Assembly (NCBI RefSeq): GCF_003614185.1
Contig: NZ_KZ987724.1
Location: 1,170,159 to 1,234,158 of the forward strand
Direction of reading: 5' to 3'
Length of the DNA stretch: 64,000 nucleotides
From: Paenibacillus aceti
Lineage (GTDB): Bacteria; Bacillota; Bacilli; Paenibacillales; Paenibacillaceae
This document shows, piece after piece, positions 15,637 to 24,441 of the stretch. The notes beneath the pieces are model-generated. The model saw only the letters and a list, made by a program, of their open reading frames with translations, was not told the origin of the DNA and did no database searches. How positions within the stretch are numbered: the stretch's first letter is position 1; every line of letters starts with the position of its first letter. Both the position numbers and the translations under genes were made by a program.

Positions 15637-16620
15637 TTAACTCGTAATGCTTAGCACTTTCCTGAATTCTTCTGTCAGCAAAGGCACGACCTCGAACAGA
15701 TCACCCACGATGCCGTAATCGGCGACTTTGAAGATCGGAGCCTCCGGGTCCTTGTTAATAGCGATAATGATGCGGGATTGGCTCATACCCGCCAAATGCT
15801 GAATCGCACCGCTAATGCCGCAGGCGATGTAGATCTCAGGCGTAACGACTTTGCCGGTCTGGCCGATTTGCAGCGAGTAGTCGCAATATCCGGCATCACA
15901 GGCGCCGCGGGAAGCGCCGACCGCGCCCTGTAGCAGCTCCGCCAGTTCCTCCAGCGGCTGGAAGCCGGCTTTGCTCTTGACTCCGCGCCCTCCGGAGACG
16001 ACGACCTTGGCTTCGGTCAGGTCGATTCGTCCGATGGATTTGCTGACCACCTCTTTAATTACGGTGCGCAGCGAAGGGGAAGGGCTGTACGTCAGCTCGC
16101 TGATCTCCGCTGGTGCAGGCGTAGGCTGAGCTGGGGTAATATTGTTCGGCCGGATCGTGATGATTTGGGGCGAAGCAGTAAATTTCCGGTTCTCAAAAGC
16201 CTTCCCGGCGAACAGCGGCCGGGTGTAAGACACGGTGTCGTCCGTCTGGGCAATCGCGATGACATCGGAGATTTGTCCGGCGTTCAGATGAGCGGCAGCT
16301 TGCGGAGCAAGATCGCGACCGATCGCCGTATGGCCGAAGAATACAGTATGAGGCTGCAATTGATCGAGCGCCGGGGCGAGAGCGGCCAGATAGGCCTCAG
16401 CTTGATACATCGCTAAATCCGGATGATCGATGACCATAACTTGGTCTTTAACATAGCGGGCCAGTTCAGTGGCAGCTTCCTGCAATTGATGTCCTAGCAG
16501 CAGCGCAATCAGCTTATCCTCATCTCGGCTTGCCAGGACGGCGGCTTGAACAGCTTCCAGACTAACCTGGCGCAAGCGTCCGCCCCGGGTCTCGGCGACA
16601 ATAACATAGGTATTTCCCAT
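15637..16620 (-). CDS. etfA: Electron transfer flavoprotein alpha subunit
   Basis: EtfA binds FAD and, with EtfB, carries electrons from acyl-CoA dehydrogenase to the membrane quinone reductase. The 327-residue protein has an N-terminal Rossmann-like domain and a C-terminal FAD domain. The latter has VVVSGGRGVKS (about 205-215), GASRGACDAGYC, QIGQTGKVVTPEIYIACGI (SGAIQH follows) and INKDPEAPIFKVADYGIVGD. AAGGAGG lies eight bases upstream. It is 49 bp downstream of etfB and in one unit with fadR. Confidence 0.95.
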   Translation of the reverse strand: MGNTYVIVAETRGGRLRQVSLEAVQAAVLASRDEDKLIALLLGHQLQEAATELARYVKDQVMVIDHPDLAMYQAEAYLAALAPALDQLQPHTVFFGHTAIGRDLAPQAAAHLNAGQISDVIAIAQTDDTVSYTRPLFAGKAFENRKFTASPQIITIRPNNITPAQPTPAPAEISELTYSPSPSLRTVIKEVVSKSIGRIDLTEAKVVVSGGRGVKSKAGFQPLEELAELLQGAVGASRGACDAGYCDYSLQIGQTGKVVTPEIYIACGISGAIQHLAGMSQSRIIIAINKDPEAPIFKVADYGIVGDLFEVVPLLTEEFRKVLSITS

Positions 16621-16669
16621 ATTGATATTCCTCCTTATCTTCTATTCCCTATCATTCATGAACTCGCAG

Positions 16670-17437
16670 TTATATAGCTTTTTCTTCATTTCTGAGTAAG
16701 TTAACTAATTCGGAGGTTTGCTCCTGGGCTGTTCCCTGGAGTATGCGCCCGCTCTTGCGGGCGGCAGGCAGGGAGAGACTGAGGCGCGTTGTTCTAGGTG
16801 CGATCTCGGCATCCGTAAGATGAAGCTGCTGCAGATCCAGGGTGAGGAATGGCTTCTTCTTGGCCTTCATAATGCCGGGCAGGGAAGGATAACGTGGCTC
16901 ATTAAGGCCTTGCTGGGCCGTGAATAGGGCAGGGAGACTGATCTCTAGTGTCTCGGCATCCCCTTCCGCGTCCCGGATGACCGTCGCTTTATTTTGCGAA
17001 ATTTGCAGTTCCGTAATGGCCGAAGTATGAGGAATATCGAGTAATCTGGCCAGGCGAATCGCGGTCTGACCGCCACCGCTGTCCACGGAGAAGTAGCCGC
17101 CGAGAATGAGGTCGAAGGCTTTGTCACGGAAATAAGCAGCCAGTAGGGTAGAGATACTGAATTCATCATAGTCCGGATGATCACTTGCGATCAGTACGGC
17201 TTCATCAGCTCCCATAGCCAACGCTGTCCGCAGCGCCTCGGCAGCTCTCTCTGGACCGACGGAAACGACGGTAACCGTGCCCCCATGCTGCTCCTTGAGA
17301 CGAAGTGCCTCCTCCACAGCGTACTCATCATAGGGATTGACGATAAATTTGACTCCATCCTCGGCGATCTTGCCGTCTTGAATGCTGATTTTCTCCTCGG
17401 TGTCAAAGGTTTGCTTAAGGATTACGAAGATGTTCAT
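16670..17437 (-). CDS. etfB: Electron transfer flavoprotein beta subunit
   Basis: The 255-residue AMP-binding partner of EtfA has the family pattern. It starts MNIFVILKQTFDTEEK, then FIVNPYDEYAVEEALRLKE, VVSVGPERAAEALRTALAMGADEAVLI, and LILGGYFSVDSGGGQTA (the AMP-binding loop). The ATG at 17437 is chosen because AAAGGAG lies eight bases upstream; the longer frame to 17455 would include the ribosome binding site. Its place between fadR and etfA matches the Bacillus lcfA-fadR-fadB-etfB-etfA operon, without fadB here. Confidence 0.95.
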   Translation of the reverse strand: MNIFVILKQTFDTEEKISIQDGKIAEDGVKFIVNPYDEYAVEEALRLKEQHGGTVTVVSVGPERAAEALRTALAMGADEAVLIASDHPDYDEFSISTLLAAYFRDKAFDLILGGYFSVDSGGGQTAIRLARLLDIPHTSAITELQISQNKATVIRDAEGDAETLEISLPALFTAQQGLNEPRYPSLPGIMKAKKKPFLTLDLQQLHLTDAEIAPRTTRLSLSLPAARKSGRILQGTAQEQTSELVNLLRNEEKAI

Positions 17438-17553
17438 TGATCCTACTCCTTTCAAAATATGATGAGAGGCAGTTCAAGAAGTTCAAGAAGCTTGCAGTTG
17501 ATTATGAAGGAATTAATCAAGAAGCGGTCTTGGGCTTCGATTCTTGAACGGGC

Positions 17554-18135
17554 CTACTTCAAACCTCGTATGAAGAAATCAACGGTGTTCGGGACTTGTG
17601 CGATTAATGAGTACTTCTGTCCTGAGATAAGCCAGGACGTAACGACTTCGTCCATCGCTCCGAAGATAAGCTGACGCGTCAATCTCGTATCAAGATCTTG
17701 GCGGAAGCTTCCGGCTGCGACGCCCTTAATAAGAATATGCTCAATTAACTGAATATAGGGCTTCACAGCCTGACCGATGGCCTTGCGTAGATCCATAGAG
17801 CTCTGCCGCAGCTCGATCTGGGTGACATAGGCGAGATGAATATTCTCTTCGAGTAGGGAGAAATGGATATGGCATATTTTGTACAAGGCTTCCTCGGAGC
17901 TGTCCTCATCGGAAATATTGTTCTTGAACGAATCGACCAGGCTGCCCAGGCGATTCTGGAACAGGGAAATAAGGATATCTTCCTTGTTCTTGAAATATAG
18001 ATATATCGTACCGTCGGCTACTCCTGCCTCCTTGGCGATTTTGGCTACCTGCGAGCCGTGAAACCCGTTCTCGGCAATGACTCTTTCGGCGGCATCCAAA
18101 ATCATTTCAAATTTTTCCTGTTTTCTACTTGTCAT
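17554..18135 (-). CDS. fadR: TetR-family fatty acid degradation regulator
   Basis: The 193-residue protein closely resembles Bacillus FadR (YsiA), which represses beta-oxidation genes and is released by long-chain acyl-CoA. The HTH spans about residues 9-55 (GSQVAKIAKEAGVADGTIYLYFKNKEDIL) and the C-terminal effector domain ends TVDFFIRGLK. GAGGTG precedes the ATG by six bases. A matching 18-bp TGAATGA/TCATTCA operator sits at 18168-18185, between this gene and fadF. It can therefore control both directions, including its own operon with etfBA. Confidence 0.92.
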   Translation of the reverse strand: MTSRKQEKFEMILDAAERVIAENGFHGSQVAKIAKEAGVADGTIYLYFKNKEDILISLFQNRLGSLVDSFKNNISDEDSSEEALYKICHIHFSLLEENIHLAYVTQIELRQSSMDLRKAIGQAVKPYIQLIEHILIKGVAAGSFRQDLDTRLTRQLIFGAMDEVVTSWLISGQKYSLIAQVPNTVDFFIRGLK

Positions 18136-18167
18136 CTTGACACCTCAATGTTAAAATTTGAATCGAA

Positions 18168-18185
18168 TGAATGAACAATCATTCA
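18168..18185. promoter_or_regulatory. FadR operator
   Basis: TGAATGAACAATCATTCA has perfect 7-bp arms and a 4-bp centre, and matches the Bacillus FadR box TGAATGA-N4-TCATTCA. It overlaps the likely promoter of fadR and lies about 80 bp upstream of fadF. Confidence 0.88.
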
Positions 18186-18203
18186 TTTTTTCTTCATCTT
18201 AGG

Positions 18204-18217
18204 TGAAAGCGCTTATG
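18204..18217. promoter_or_regulatory. CcpA cre-like site
   Basis: TGAAAGCGCTTATG matches the consensus TGWAARCGYTWNCW at 12 of 14 positions. It sits between the FadR box and fadF, which would add glucose repression to fatty-acid control. Confidence 0.65.
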
Positions 18218-18266
18218 TTGTCAAGACGAATTACGTAATTCAATAAGGAGGGCGGGTGAAGTAAAA

Positions 18267-20558
18267 GTGTGGCAAATACTGCAATGGACTTTGTTTCTGC
18301 TGGTAACGGGCTATGCCATTTTTCTGTTCTGCAAAGCGGTATATCATCGTTATCTATACATGAAACTGGGACGTCCAGTGGAATTCCGAGCCAGAAGCAG
18401 GCTCTCCTGGAGCAGCCTGAGCGAATTCTTTGGCCAGGTGTTCGGTCAGCGAAAATTGCTGAAGGACTGGCGCAGCGGGATCATGCATATCGTTATTTTT
18501 TACGGGTTCATTATTTTGCAGTTTGGCGCCATCGATTTGATTATCAAAGGATTGACTCAAGGGGGTCATCTACCGCTTCCAGCCTATGATCTGTTCGGGC
18601 TGAGCCAGGAAATTACGGTTCTGCTCATTCTGATCGCCGTGGGCTACGCAGCCTACCGCAGATACGGGGAACGAATACCTCGACTGAAGAAGGGCTGGAA
18701 GCCAAGTCTAGTTCTCATGCTAATCTCTTCAATCATGTTGACTGTACTACTCTCATTAAGCTTTGAGCGCATATGGTTCCAATTAGATCCAACTGTCTAT
18801 GCACCCATATCCTCACTCCTATCTTTAGCGCTCAACCATCTGTCCACCGCTACTGCTGAAGTGCTATTCTACCTGTTCTGGTGGCTGCATCTTCTCATTT
18901 TACTTTTCTTCTTAGTGTATATACCTCAATCGAAGCATTTTCATTTAATTACAGCACCGATAAATATTTGGCTGCGCCGTACAGAATCGCCCGGGCGCCT
19001 GTCCAGCCTAGACCTGGAGGACGAAGAAGCGGAGAGCTTCGGGGCTGGAGCGATCACGGATTTCAGCCGCAAGCAGATGCTGGATTTCTATGCCTGCGTG
19101 GAATGCGGACGTTGCACGAATATGTGTCCGGCCTCGAATACGGGGAAAGCGCTGTCTCCGATGCATCTGATTACCAAGCTGCGCGACCATCTGACGGATG
19201 TCGGGGCCCAGCAGACTGGCAAATCGCCTTGGCAGCCCACATACGCCTTCGCTTCGGCGCAGGGGGTTACTCATAGGCTGAACGAGCGGAAGGATTCGCC
19301 TGTTGGCTGGCCTGATTCAGAGCTGCCGCTAGATAGCGGTGATGCTGGCGTCGCGATGCTGCAGATGTCTGCCGGTACGGAAGAACTGACTGCGAAGCCG
19401 GTTAGTCAAGGTAGTCAAGGCGGAGCTGTAACTGCGGAACATCCGATTACAGATATCCGCCCGACGCTGGATTGGCAATATGCAGCCTGGGGAACCCAGG
19501 AGCAGGGGCAAGCGGATTATACGGCGGCAGCAGAGCTGGAGCTGATCGGCGATGTCATGACAGAAGCGGAGATCTGGGCGTGCACGACCTGCCGTAATTG
19601 CGAGGATCAATGTCCGGTTGGTAATGAGCATGTCGATAAAATCATCGATCTGCGCCGTCATCTGGTACTCATGCAGGGCAGTATTCCGCAGGAAGGGCAG
19701 CGCGCGCTGCAAAACATCGAGCGCCAGGGCAATCCGTGGGGGATCAGCCGGAATGAACGGGTGCAGTGGACCGCTGAGATCGAAGGATTATCCGTACCTA
19801 CGGTGCATGATAATCCGGACTTTGAATATCTTTTCTTCGTCGGCTCCATGGGCTCTTATGATCTACGCAGCCGCAAAATATCCCGTTCCTTCGCCAGACT
19901 GATGCTAGAGGCGGGGATCAATTTCGCCATTCTAGGAAATGAGGAGAAGAATTCCGGCGATACGCCAAGGCGCATGGGCAATGAGTTCCTGTTCCAGCAG
20001 CTGTGTCAGGAGAATATCGCACTGTTCCAGCAGTATGGAGTACGGAAGATCGTTACGGCCGATCCGCATGCTTTTAACACTTTTAAAAATGAGTATCCCG
20101 AATTCGGGCTGGCAGACGTCGAGGTGATTCATCACACCCAGCTGCTGGAGCGTCTTGTGAAGGAAGGTAAATTGGTACTGCGTCATGAGGTACGGGAGCG
20201 TATGACTTATCATGATTCCTGCTATCTGGGACGTTATAACGGGATCTATGATGCACCGCGAGAGATCTTGCGGCGGATTCCAGGCATGGAGCTGGCGGAG
20301 ATGGAGCGTTCGCGTGAGGATGCGATGTGCTGCGGAGCGGGAGGCGGCCTGATGTGGATGGAGGAGACCTCAGGCAAGCGCATTAATGTGGCTCGGACCG
20401 AGCAAGCGCTGGAGGTATCGCCTACGATGATCGGCAGCGGATGTCCGTACTGTCTGACGATGCTGGAGGATGGGGTCAAAATGAAGGAGCTTGAGGTGAA
20501 GACGAAGGATGTTGCCGAGGTACTGGAGCTGTCGGTGTTCGGCACTGCGATGACTTGA
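18267..20558 (+). CDS. fadF: Membrane Fe-S reductase for beta-oxidation electrons (FadF/YwjF type)
   Basis: This 763-residue protein probably passes electrons from ETF to menaquinone. The N-terminal part (about 1-225) has five to six membrane helices like the gamma subunit of nitrate reductase. Two ferredoxin-type clusters follow: C277/C280/C283/C287 in CVECGRCTNMCP and C439/C442/C445/C449 in CTTCRNCEDQCP. C-terminal heterodisulfide-reductase CCG domains follow (MCCGAGGG, SGCPYC). The linker between clusters (about 310-430) appears long. It starts with GTG; AAGGAGGG is 14 bases upstream, which is a long spacing. It is the first gene of the rightward fad operon. Confidence 0.9.
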   Translation: MWQILQWTLFLLVTGYAIFLFCKAVYHRYLYMKLGRPVEFRARSRLSWSSLSEFFGQVFGQRKLLKDWRSGIMHIVIFYGFIILQFGAIDLIIKGLTQGGHLPLPAYDLFGLSQEITVLLILIAVGYAAYRRYGERIPRLKKGWKPSLVLMLISSIMLTVLLSLSFERIWFQLDPTVYAPISSLLSLALNHLSTATAEVLFYLFWWLHLLILLFFLVYIPQSKHFHLITAPINIWLRRTESPGRLSSLDLEDEEAESFGAGAITDFSRKQMLDFYACVECGRCTNMCPASNTGKALSPMHLITKLRDHLTDVGAQQTGKSPWQPTYAFASAQGVTHRLNERKDSPVGWPDSELPLDSGDAGVAMLQMSAGTEELTAKPVSQGSQGGAVTAEHPITDIRPTLDWQYAAWGTQEQGQADYTAAAELELIGDVMTEAEIWACTTCRNCEDQCPVGNEHVDKIIDLRRHLVLMQGSIPQEGQRALQNIERQGNPWGISRNERVQWTAEIEGLSVPTVHDNPDFEYLFFVGSMGSYDLRSRKISRSFARLMLEAGINFAILGNEEKNSGDTPRRMGNEFLFQQLCQENIALFQQYGVRKIVTADPHAFNTFKNEYPEFGLADVEVIHHTQLLERLVKEGKLVLRHEVRERMTYHDSCYLGRYNGIYDAPREILRRIPGMELAEMERSREDAMCCGAGGGLMWMEETSGKRINVARTEQALEVSPTMIGSGCPYCLTMLEDGVKMKELEVKTKDVAEVLELSVFGTAMT

Positions 20559-20640
20559 GGCCAGGTCTGACATGGATGGGATCTCTGGCTTCTGACCGTA
20601 GACTACAGATTGCAGACTTTTGGGGGAGCCTGGCTTCTAT

Positions 20641-20660
20641 AGCACTGGTATCGTTATTTG
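20641..20660. repeat. Possible relic of a class-A palindromic unit
   Basis: AGCACTGGTATCGTTATTTG shares the GGTATCGTTATTTG half of the class-A unit but has lost the TAACGAAAC half. It lies in the 154-bp gap between fadF and fadN. Confidence 0.35.
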
Positions 20661-20712
20661 TAGTGGTGGATTGTTAATAGTGTGAATTTCACAAGTTTGG
20701 AGGTAAGCATGG

Positions 20713-23112
20713 ATGAATAGATCGATTTCAAAAGCGGTCGTGATCGGTTCGGGCATCATGGGATCCGGAATTGCAGCTCAGCTGGCTAACGTGGGGATTT
20801 CCTGTACTTTGCTTGATATCGTACCTGCGGAATTGACAGAGGCCGAGAAGGCCAAGGGGTTATCGCTATCGGATACGGCAGTTAGAAACAGGCTGGCTTC
20901 AACAGCAATCACTGGACTAGTCAAAAGAAAGCCGGCACCGTTATACGATCCAGAGTTCGCGGCGCGCATTCGTCCCGGTAATCTGGAGGATGATCTGCAT
21001 CTGATTGAGGATGCGGATTGGGTGATCGAGGTTGTAGTAGAGAATCTGGCAGTGAAGCAGGAGCTTCTGGCCAAGATCGAGCAACACTGGAAGCCTGGAG
21101 TGCTGGTCAGCACCAATACTTCGGGAATTTCGATTGAAGCGATGAGCGCAGGCAGGTCCTTGGAATTCCGTCGGCATTTCATGGGGACGCATTTCTTCAA
21201 CCCGCCGCGTTATATGAAGCTGTTAGAGATTATCCCTGGCGAAAATACAGACCCGGCGCATGTAGCCAGGCTGCGTGAAGTGGCTGAGCGTGCCCTCGGC
21301 AAGACCGTCGTCATCGCTAAGGATACGCCGAATTTCATCGCCAATCGCATCGGTACGTATGGATTGCTCGTCACGCTGCGGGAGATGCTGCAGCAGGGCT
21401 ATACCGTTGAGGAGGTAGATGCCGTTACCGGCCCGGCGATGGGACGTCCGAAGAGCGCGACATTCCGTACACTTGATCTGGTCGGTCTGGATACCTTCCT
21501 GCATGTAGCCGACAATGTGCGGGAAAATGTGCAGGATGCGGCGGAGATTGAAGTGTTTACCGTACCGGAGCCGCTTCAGAAAATGGTCAAACAGGGCTGG
21601 CTCGGGGAGAAATCGGGGCAAGGCTTCTATCGCAAGCTCAAAGAAAAAGGGGAGAGTAAGATCCTCTCTTTGAACTTGCAGAGCTTCGACTATGGACCGC
21701 AGGTGAAGCCATCCTCGGGTTCGCTCCAGGCGGCGAAGGCGGCCAAGGGCTCCCGCGCAAAGCTCAAAGCACTGCTGAGCGGCGGCGACCGCTATTCCGA
21801 GTTGGCCTGGAATGTGTTGAAGCATGTGCTGCTCTATTCCGCAGCCAAGCTCGGCGAGATTGCGGATAGCATTCGCGATATCGATGAGGCGATGAAATGG
21901 GGCTTCAATTGGGAGATGGGGCCGTTCGAGACTTGGGATGCCATCGGACTGGTTCCATCCGTGAGAAAAATGGAAGCGGAAGGGCTGCCGATTCCTAAGT
22001 GGGTGAGCGAGTGGATCGCAGCCGGAGGTACTTCCTTCTATAGAAGAGAGGAAGGGAAGCTGTTCCATGTCATGAGCGGAAGCTTCAAGGCGGTAGAGCA
22101 ACCGCCGCAGATCATATCGCTGCGGGACTTGAAGGAGCAGAAGCGGGTGCTTAGAAGCAATACCGGAGCCAGTCTGATTGATTTAGGTGACGGCGTAGCT
22201 TGTCTCGAGTTCCATTCTCCTAACAATGCGATTGGTGAAGATATTCTGAGCATGATCACACAGAGCCAGGAAGAGATCAGGAAGCGCGACTACGCCGGCC
22301 TGGTCATTGCGAACCAGGGGCGTAACTTCTGTGTTGGCGCCAATCTGATGCTTCTATTAATGGAGGCTGAGGATGAGGAATGGGATGAGGTCGACGACAT
22401 TATATCGCTGTTCCAGAACACGATGTATCAGCTGAAGCAGTTCGAGAAGCCGGTGATCGCGGCTCCACACCGGATGACGCTTGGCGGCGGTGTCGAGGCA
22501 TGCCTGCCCGCGGATCAGGTCATCGCTACGGCGGAGACATATTACGGTCTTGTCGAAGTCGGCGTCGGTTTGATCCCGGCTGGAGGTGGCTGTAAGGAGC
22601 TTACCCTGCGGGCGAGCCAGCAGGCTCATTTGCCGGATGCTGATCTGCAGCCGTATATCAACCGCCTGTTCGAGACGATCGGCACGGCGAAGGTATCGAA
22701 CAGCGGTCATGATGCGAAGCGCCTTGGCTATTTAAGGCCGAGCGACCGGGTAGTCGTTAACCCGGATTATACGATCCACGAGGCGAAGCAGGCGGTACTG
22801 CGATTGGCCGCTTCCGATTATGAGCCAACTAAGGCAAGCAAGCTGCGGGTCGTAGGCTCGGAAGGTAAGGCGATACTTCAGCTAGGCGCGATCAGTATGA
22901 AAGAGAGCGGTTACATTAGCGATCATGATCTGTTGATCGCAAAGAAGCTGGCACATGTATTGGCAGGAGGAGATGTTCCGGCCGGCTCACTTGTGAGCGA
23001 GCAATATATGCTCGATCTGGAGCGGGAGGCATTCCTTAGTCTGTGCGGGGAACCAAAGACGAGGCAGCGCATGAAGCATATGCTGACGAAAGGCAAGCCG
23101 CTGCGCAATTAG
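20713..23112 (+). CDS. fadN: 3-hydroxyacyl-CoA dehydrogenase / enoyl-CoA hydratase
   Basis: This bifunctional enzyme catalyses hydration and NAD-dependent oxidation in the beta-oxidation cycle. The 799-residue protein begins with a Rossmann domain ([19 protein letters not shown], about 10-28), then the HAD C-terminal domains ([19 protein letters not shown] near 255). A crotonase domain covers about residues 480-700 ([37 protein letters not shown]). The order (HAD first, hydratase second) and length fit Bacillus FadN. GGAGGT lies eight bases before the ATG. fadA follows 17 bp downstream. Confidence 0.94.
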   Translation: MNRSISKAVVIGSGIMGSGIAAQLANVGISCTLLDIVPAELTEAEKAKGLSLSDTAVRNRLASTAITGLVKRKPAPLYDPEFAARIRPGNLEDDLHLIEDADWVIEVVVENLAVKQELLAKIEQHWKPGVLVSTNTSGISIEAMSAGRSLEFRRHFMGTHFFNPPRYMKLLEIIPGENTDPAHVARLREVAERALGKTVVIAKDTPNFIANRIGTYGLLVTLREMLQQGYTVEEVDAVTGPAMGRPKSATFRTLDLVGLDTFLHVADNVRENVQDAAEIEVFTVPEPLQKMVKQGWLGEKSGQGFYRKLKEKGESKILSLNLQSFDYGPQVKPSSGSLQAAKAAKGSRAKLKALLSGGDRYSELAWNVLKHVLLYSAAKLGEIADSIRDIDEAMKWGFNWEMGPFETWDAIGLVPSVRKMEAEGLPIPKWVSEWIAAGGTSFYRREEGKLFHVMSGSFKAVEQPPQIISLRDLKEQKRVLRSNTGASLIDLGDGVACLEFHSPNNAIGEDILSMITQSQEEIRKRDYAGLVIANQGRNFCVGANLMLLLMEAEDEEWDEVDDIISLFQNTMYQLKQFEKPVIAAPHRMTLGGGVEACLPADQVIATAETYYGLVEVGVGLIPAGGGCKELTLRASQQAHLPDADLQPYINRLFETIGTAKVSNSGHDAKRLGYLRPSDRVVVNPDYTIHEAKQAVLRLAASDYEPTKASKLRVVGSEGKAILQLGAISMKESGYISDHDLLIAKKLAHVLAGGDVPAGSLVSEQYMLDLEREAFLSLCGEPKTRQRMKHMLTKGKPLRN

Positions 23113-23129
23113 TGGGGAGGGATGAGAGA

Positions 23130-24311
23130 ATGAGGGAAGCAGTCATTGTATCGTTAGCCCGGACGGCGGTCGGTAAGGCCAAGAAAGGCAGTCTCGTGCA
23201 GACTCGCGCCGATGAGCTGGGCAAAGCTGTTCTGGAAGCTGTTGTCGAACGGGCCAAGGGCCTGCAAAAAGAAGAGGTCGAGGACATTATTATCGGCTGT
23301 GCCATGCCGGAGGGAGAGCAGGGCTTGAATTTCGCCCGCATTATGGCGCTCTATGCGGGATTTCCGGTGACCGTTCCGGCCTTGACGATTAACCGCTTCT
23401 GTTCTTCGGGACTCCAAGCGGTGGCCTTCGCCGCCGAGCGCATTATGCTCGGGCATGCGGATGTGATCATCGCCGGAGGCGTGGAGAGCATGAGCCATGT
23501 GCCGATGGCCGGATTCAAAATGTCTCCGAATCCGCGGATCGTTGAGCAATATCCTGAGGTGTATATCGGGATGGGGCATACAGCGGAGCGTGTCGCTGAG
23601 AAGCATGGGATCAGCCGGGAGGATCAGGATGCCTTCGCCCTGCGTTCTCATCAGCGGGCAGCCGCTGCTATAGCAGCCGGGAAGTTTGCAGAGGAGATTA
23701 TTCCCTTGCAGACGATGTCTGGTAATGTCGATGATTCCGGAAAGCTGAGATCGAAGGTCACGGTATTCGATACAGATGAGGGGGTGCGTGAGGACACTAC
23801 GTTGGCCGCGCTATCCAAGCTGACGCCAAGCTTCAAGGCGAGAGGCACGGTGACGGCCGGGAATTCCTCACAAATGAGCGATGGCGCAGCCGCCCTGGTC
23901 GTGATGAGCAGGGAGAAAGCGGAGCAATTGCAGCTTGAGCCATTGGCGACTTTCCGCTCTTTTGCCGTAACGGGGGTTGAGCCGGAGCTGATGGGCGTCG
24001 GACCAGTCAAAGCGATTCCTAAGGCGCTGGCCATGGCTGGAATCAAGTCTGACGATGTGGCGCTGTATGAGATTAATGAAGCCTTCGCTTCACAATGCTT
24101 GCATGTGATCCGTGAGCTTGGGCTGGATGAAGAGAAGGTGAATGTGAACGGTGGTGCGATCGCCCTGGGTCATCCGCTCGGCTGTACAGGAGCGAAGCTG
24201 AGCGCTTCACTCATCTCGGAGCTGCGCAGACGCGGCGGCGGATATGGAGTCGTATCGATGTGTATCGGTGGCGGTATGGGAGCTGCCGGAGTGTTCGAGG
24301 TACACGGGTAG
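23130..24311 (+). CDS. fadA: Acetyl-CoA acyltransferase (thiolase)
   Basis: FadA cleaves 3-ketoacyl-CoA with CoA in the last step of beta-oxidation. The 393-residue protein has the acylated Cys91 in [14 protein letters not shown], the catalytic His of [10 protein letters not shown], and the second Cys in SMCIGGGMG after [17 protein letters not shown]. The ATG at 23130 is chosen because GGGGAGGG precedes it; the longer open frame starting at 23043 overlaps fadN in another phase. It is within the fadF-fadN-fadA-fadE-lcfA unit. Confidence 0.95.
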   Translation: MREAVIVSLARTAVGKAKKGSLVQTRADELGKAVLEAVVERAKGLQKEEVEDIIIGCAMPEGEQGLNFARIMALYAGFPVTVPALTINRFCSSGLQAVAFAAERIMLGHADVIIAGGVESMSHVPMAGFKMSPNPRIVEQYPEVYIGMGHTAERVAEKHGISREDQDAFALRSHQRAAAAIAAGKFAEEIIPLQTMSGNVDDSGKLRSKVTVFDTDEGVREDTTLAALSKLTPSFKARGTVTAGNSSQMSDGAAALVVMSREKAEQLQLEPLATFRSFAVTGVEPELMGVGPVKAIPKALAMAGIKSDDVALYEINEAFASQCLHVIRELGLDEEKVNVNGGAIALGHPLGCTGAKLSASLISELRRRGGGYGVVSMCIGGGMGAAGVFEVHG

Positions 24312-24330
24312 TTTACATGCTACAAACCTC

Positions 24331-24396
24331 TAACGAAACGTGGTATCGCTGATATATCCTCTATTTTGGCGACAATAGCGATCTGTAGTTTCGTTA
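24331..24396. repeat. Class-A palindromic pair between fadA and fadE
   Basis: A forward unit TAACGAAACGTGGTATCGCT at 24331 faces a reverse unit ending GTTTCGTTA at 24396. Their centres are about 43 bp apart, so this is a shortened inner pair of the class-A quartet. It lies inside the fad operon, in the 130-bp gap before fadE, and would be transcribed. Confidence 0.75.
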
Positions 24397-24441
24397 GAGT
24401 GACAATAATCCAATGAATTTTTTCAAGGAGGAGAGGTTTGA

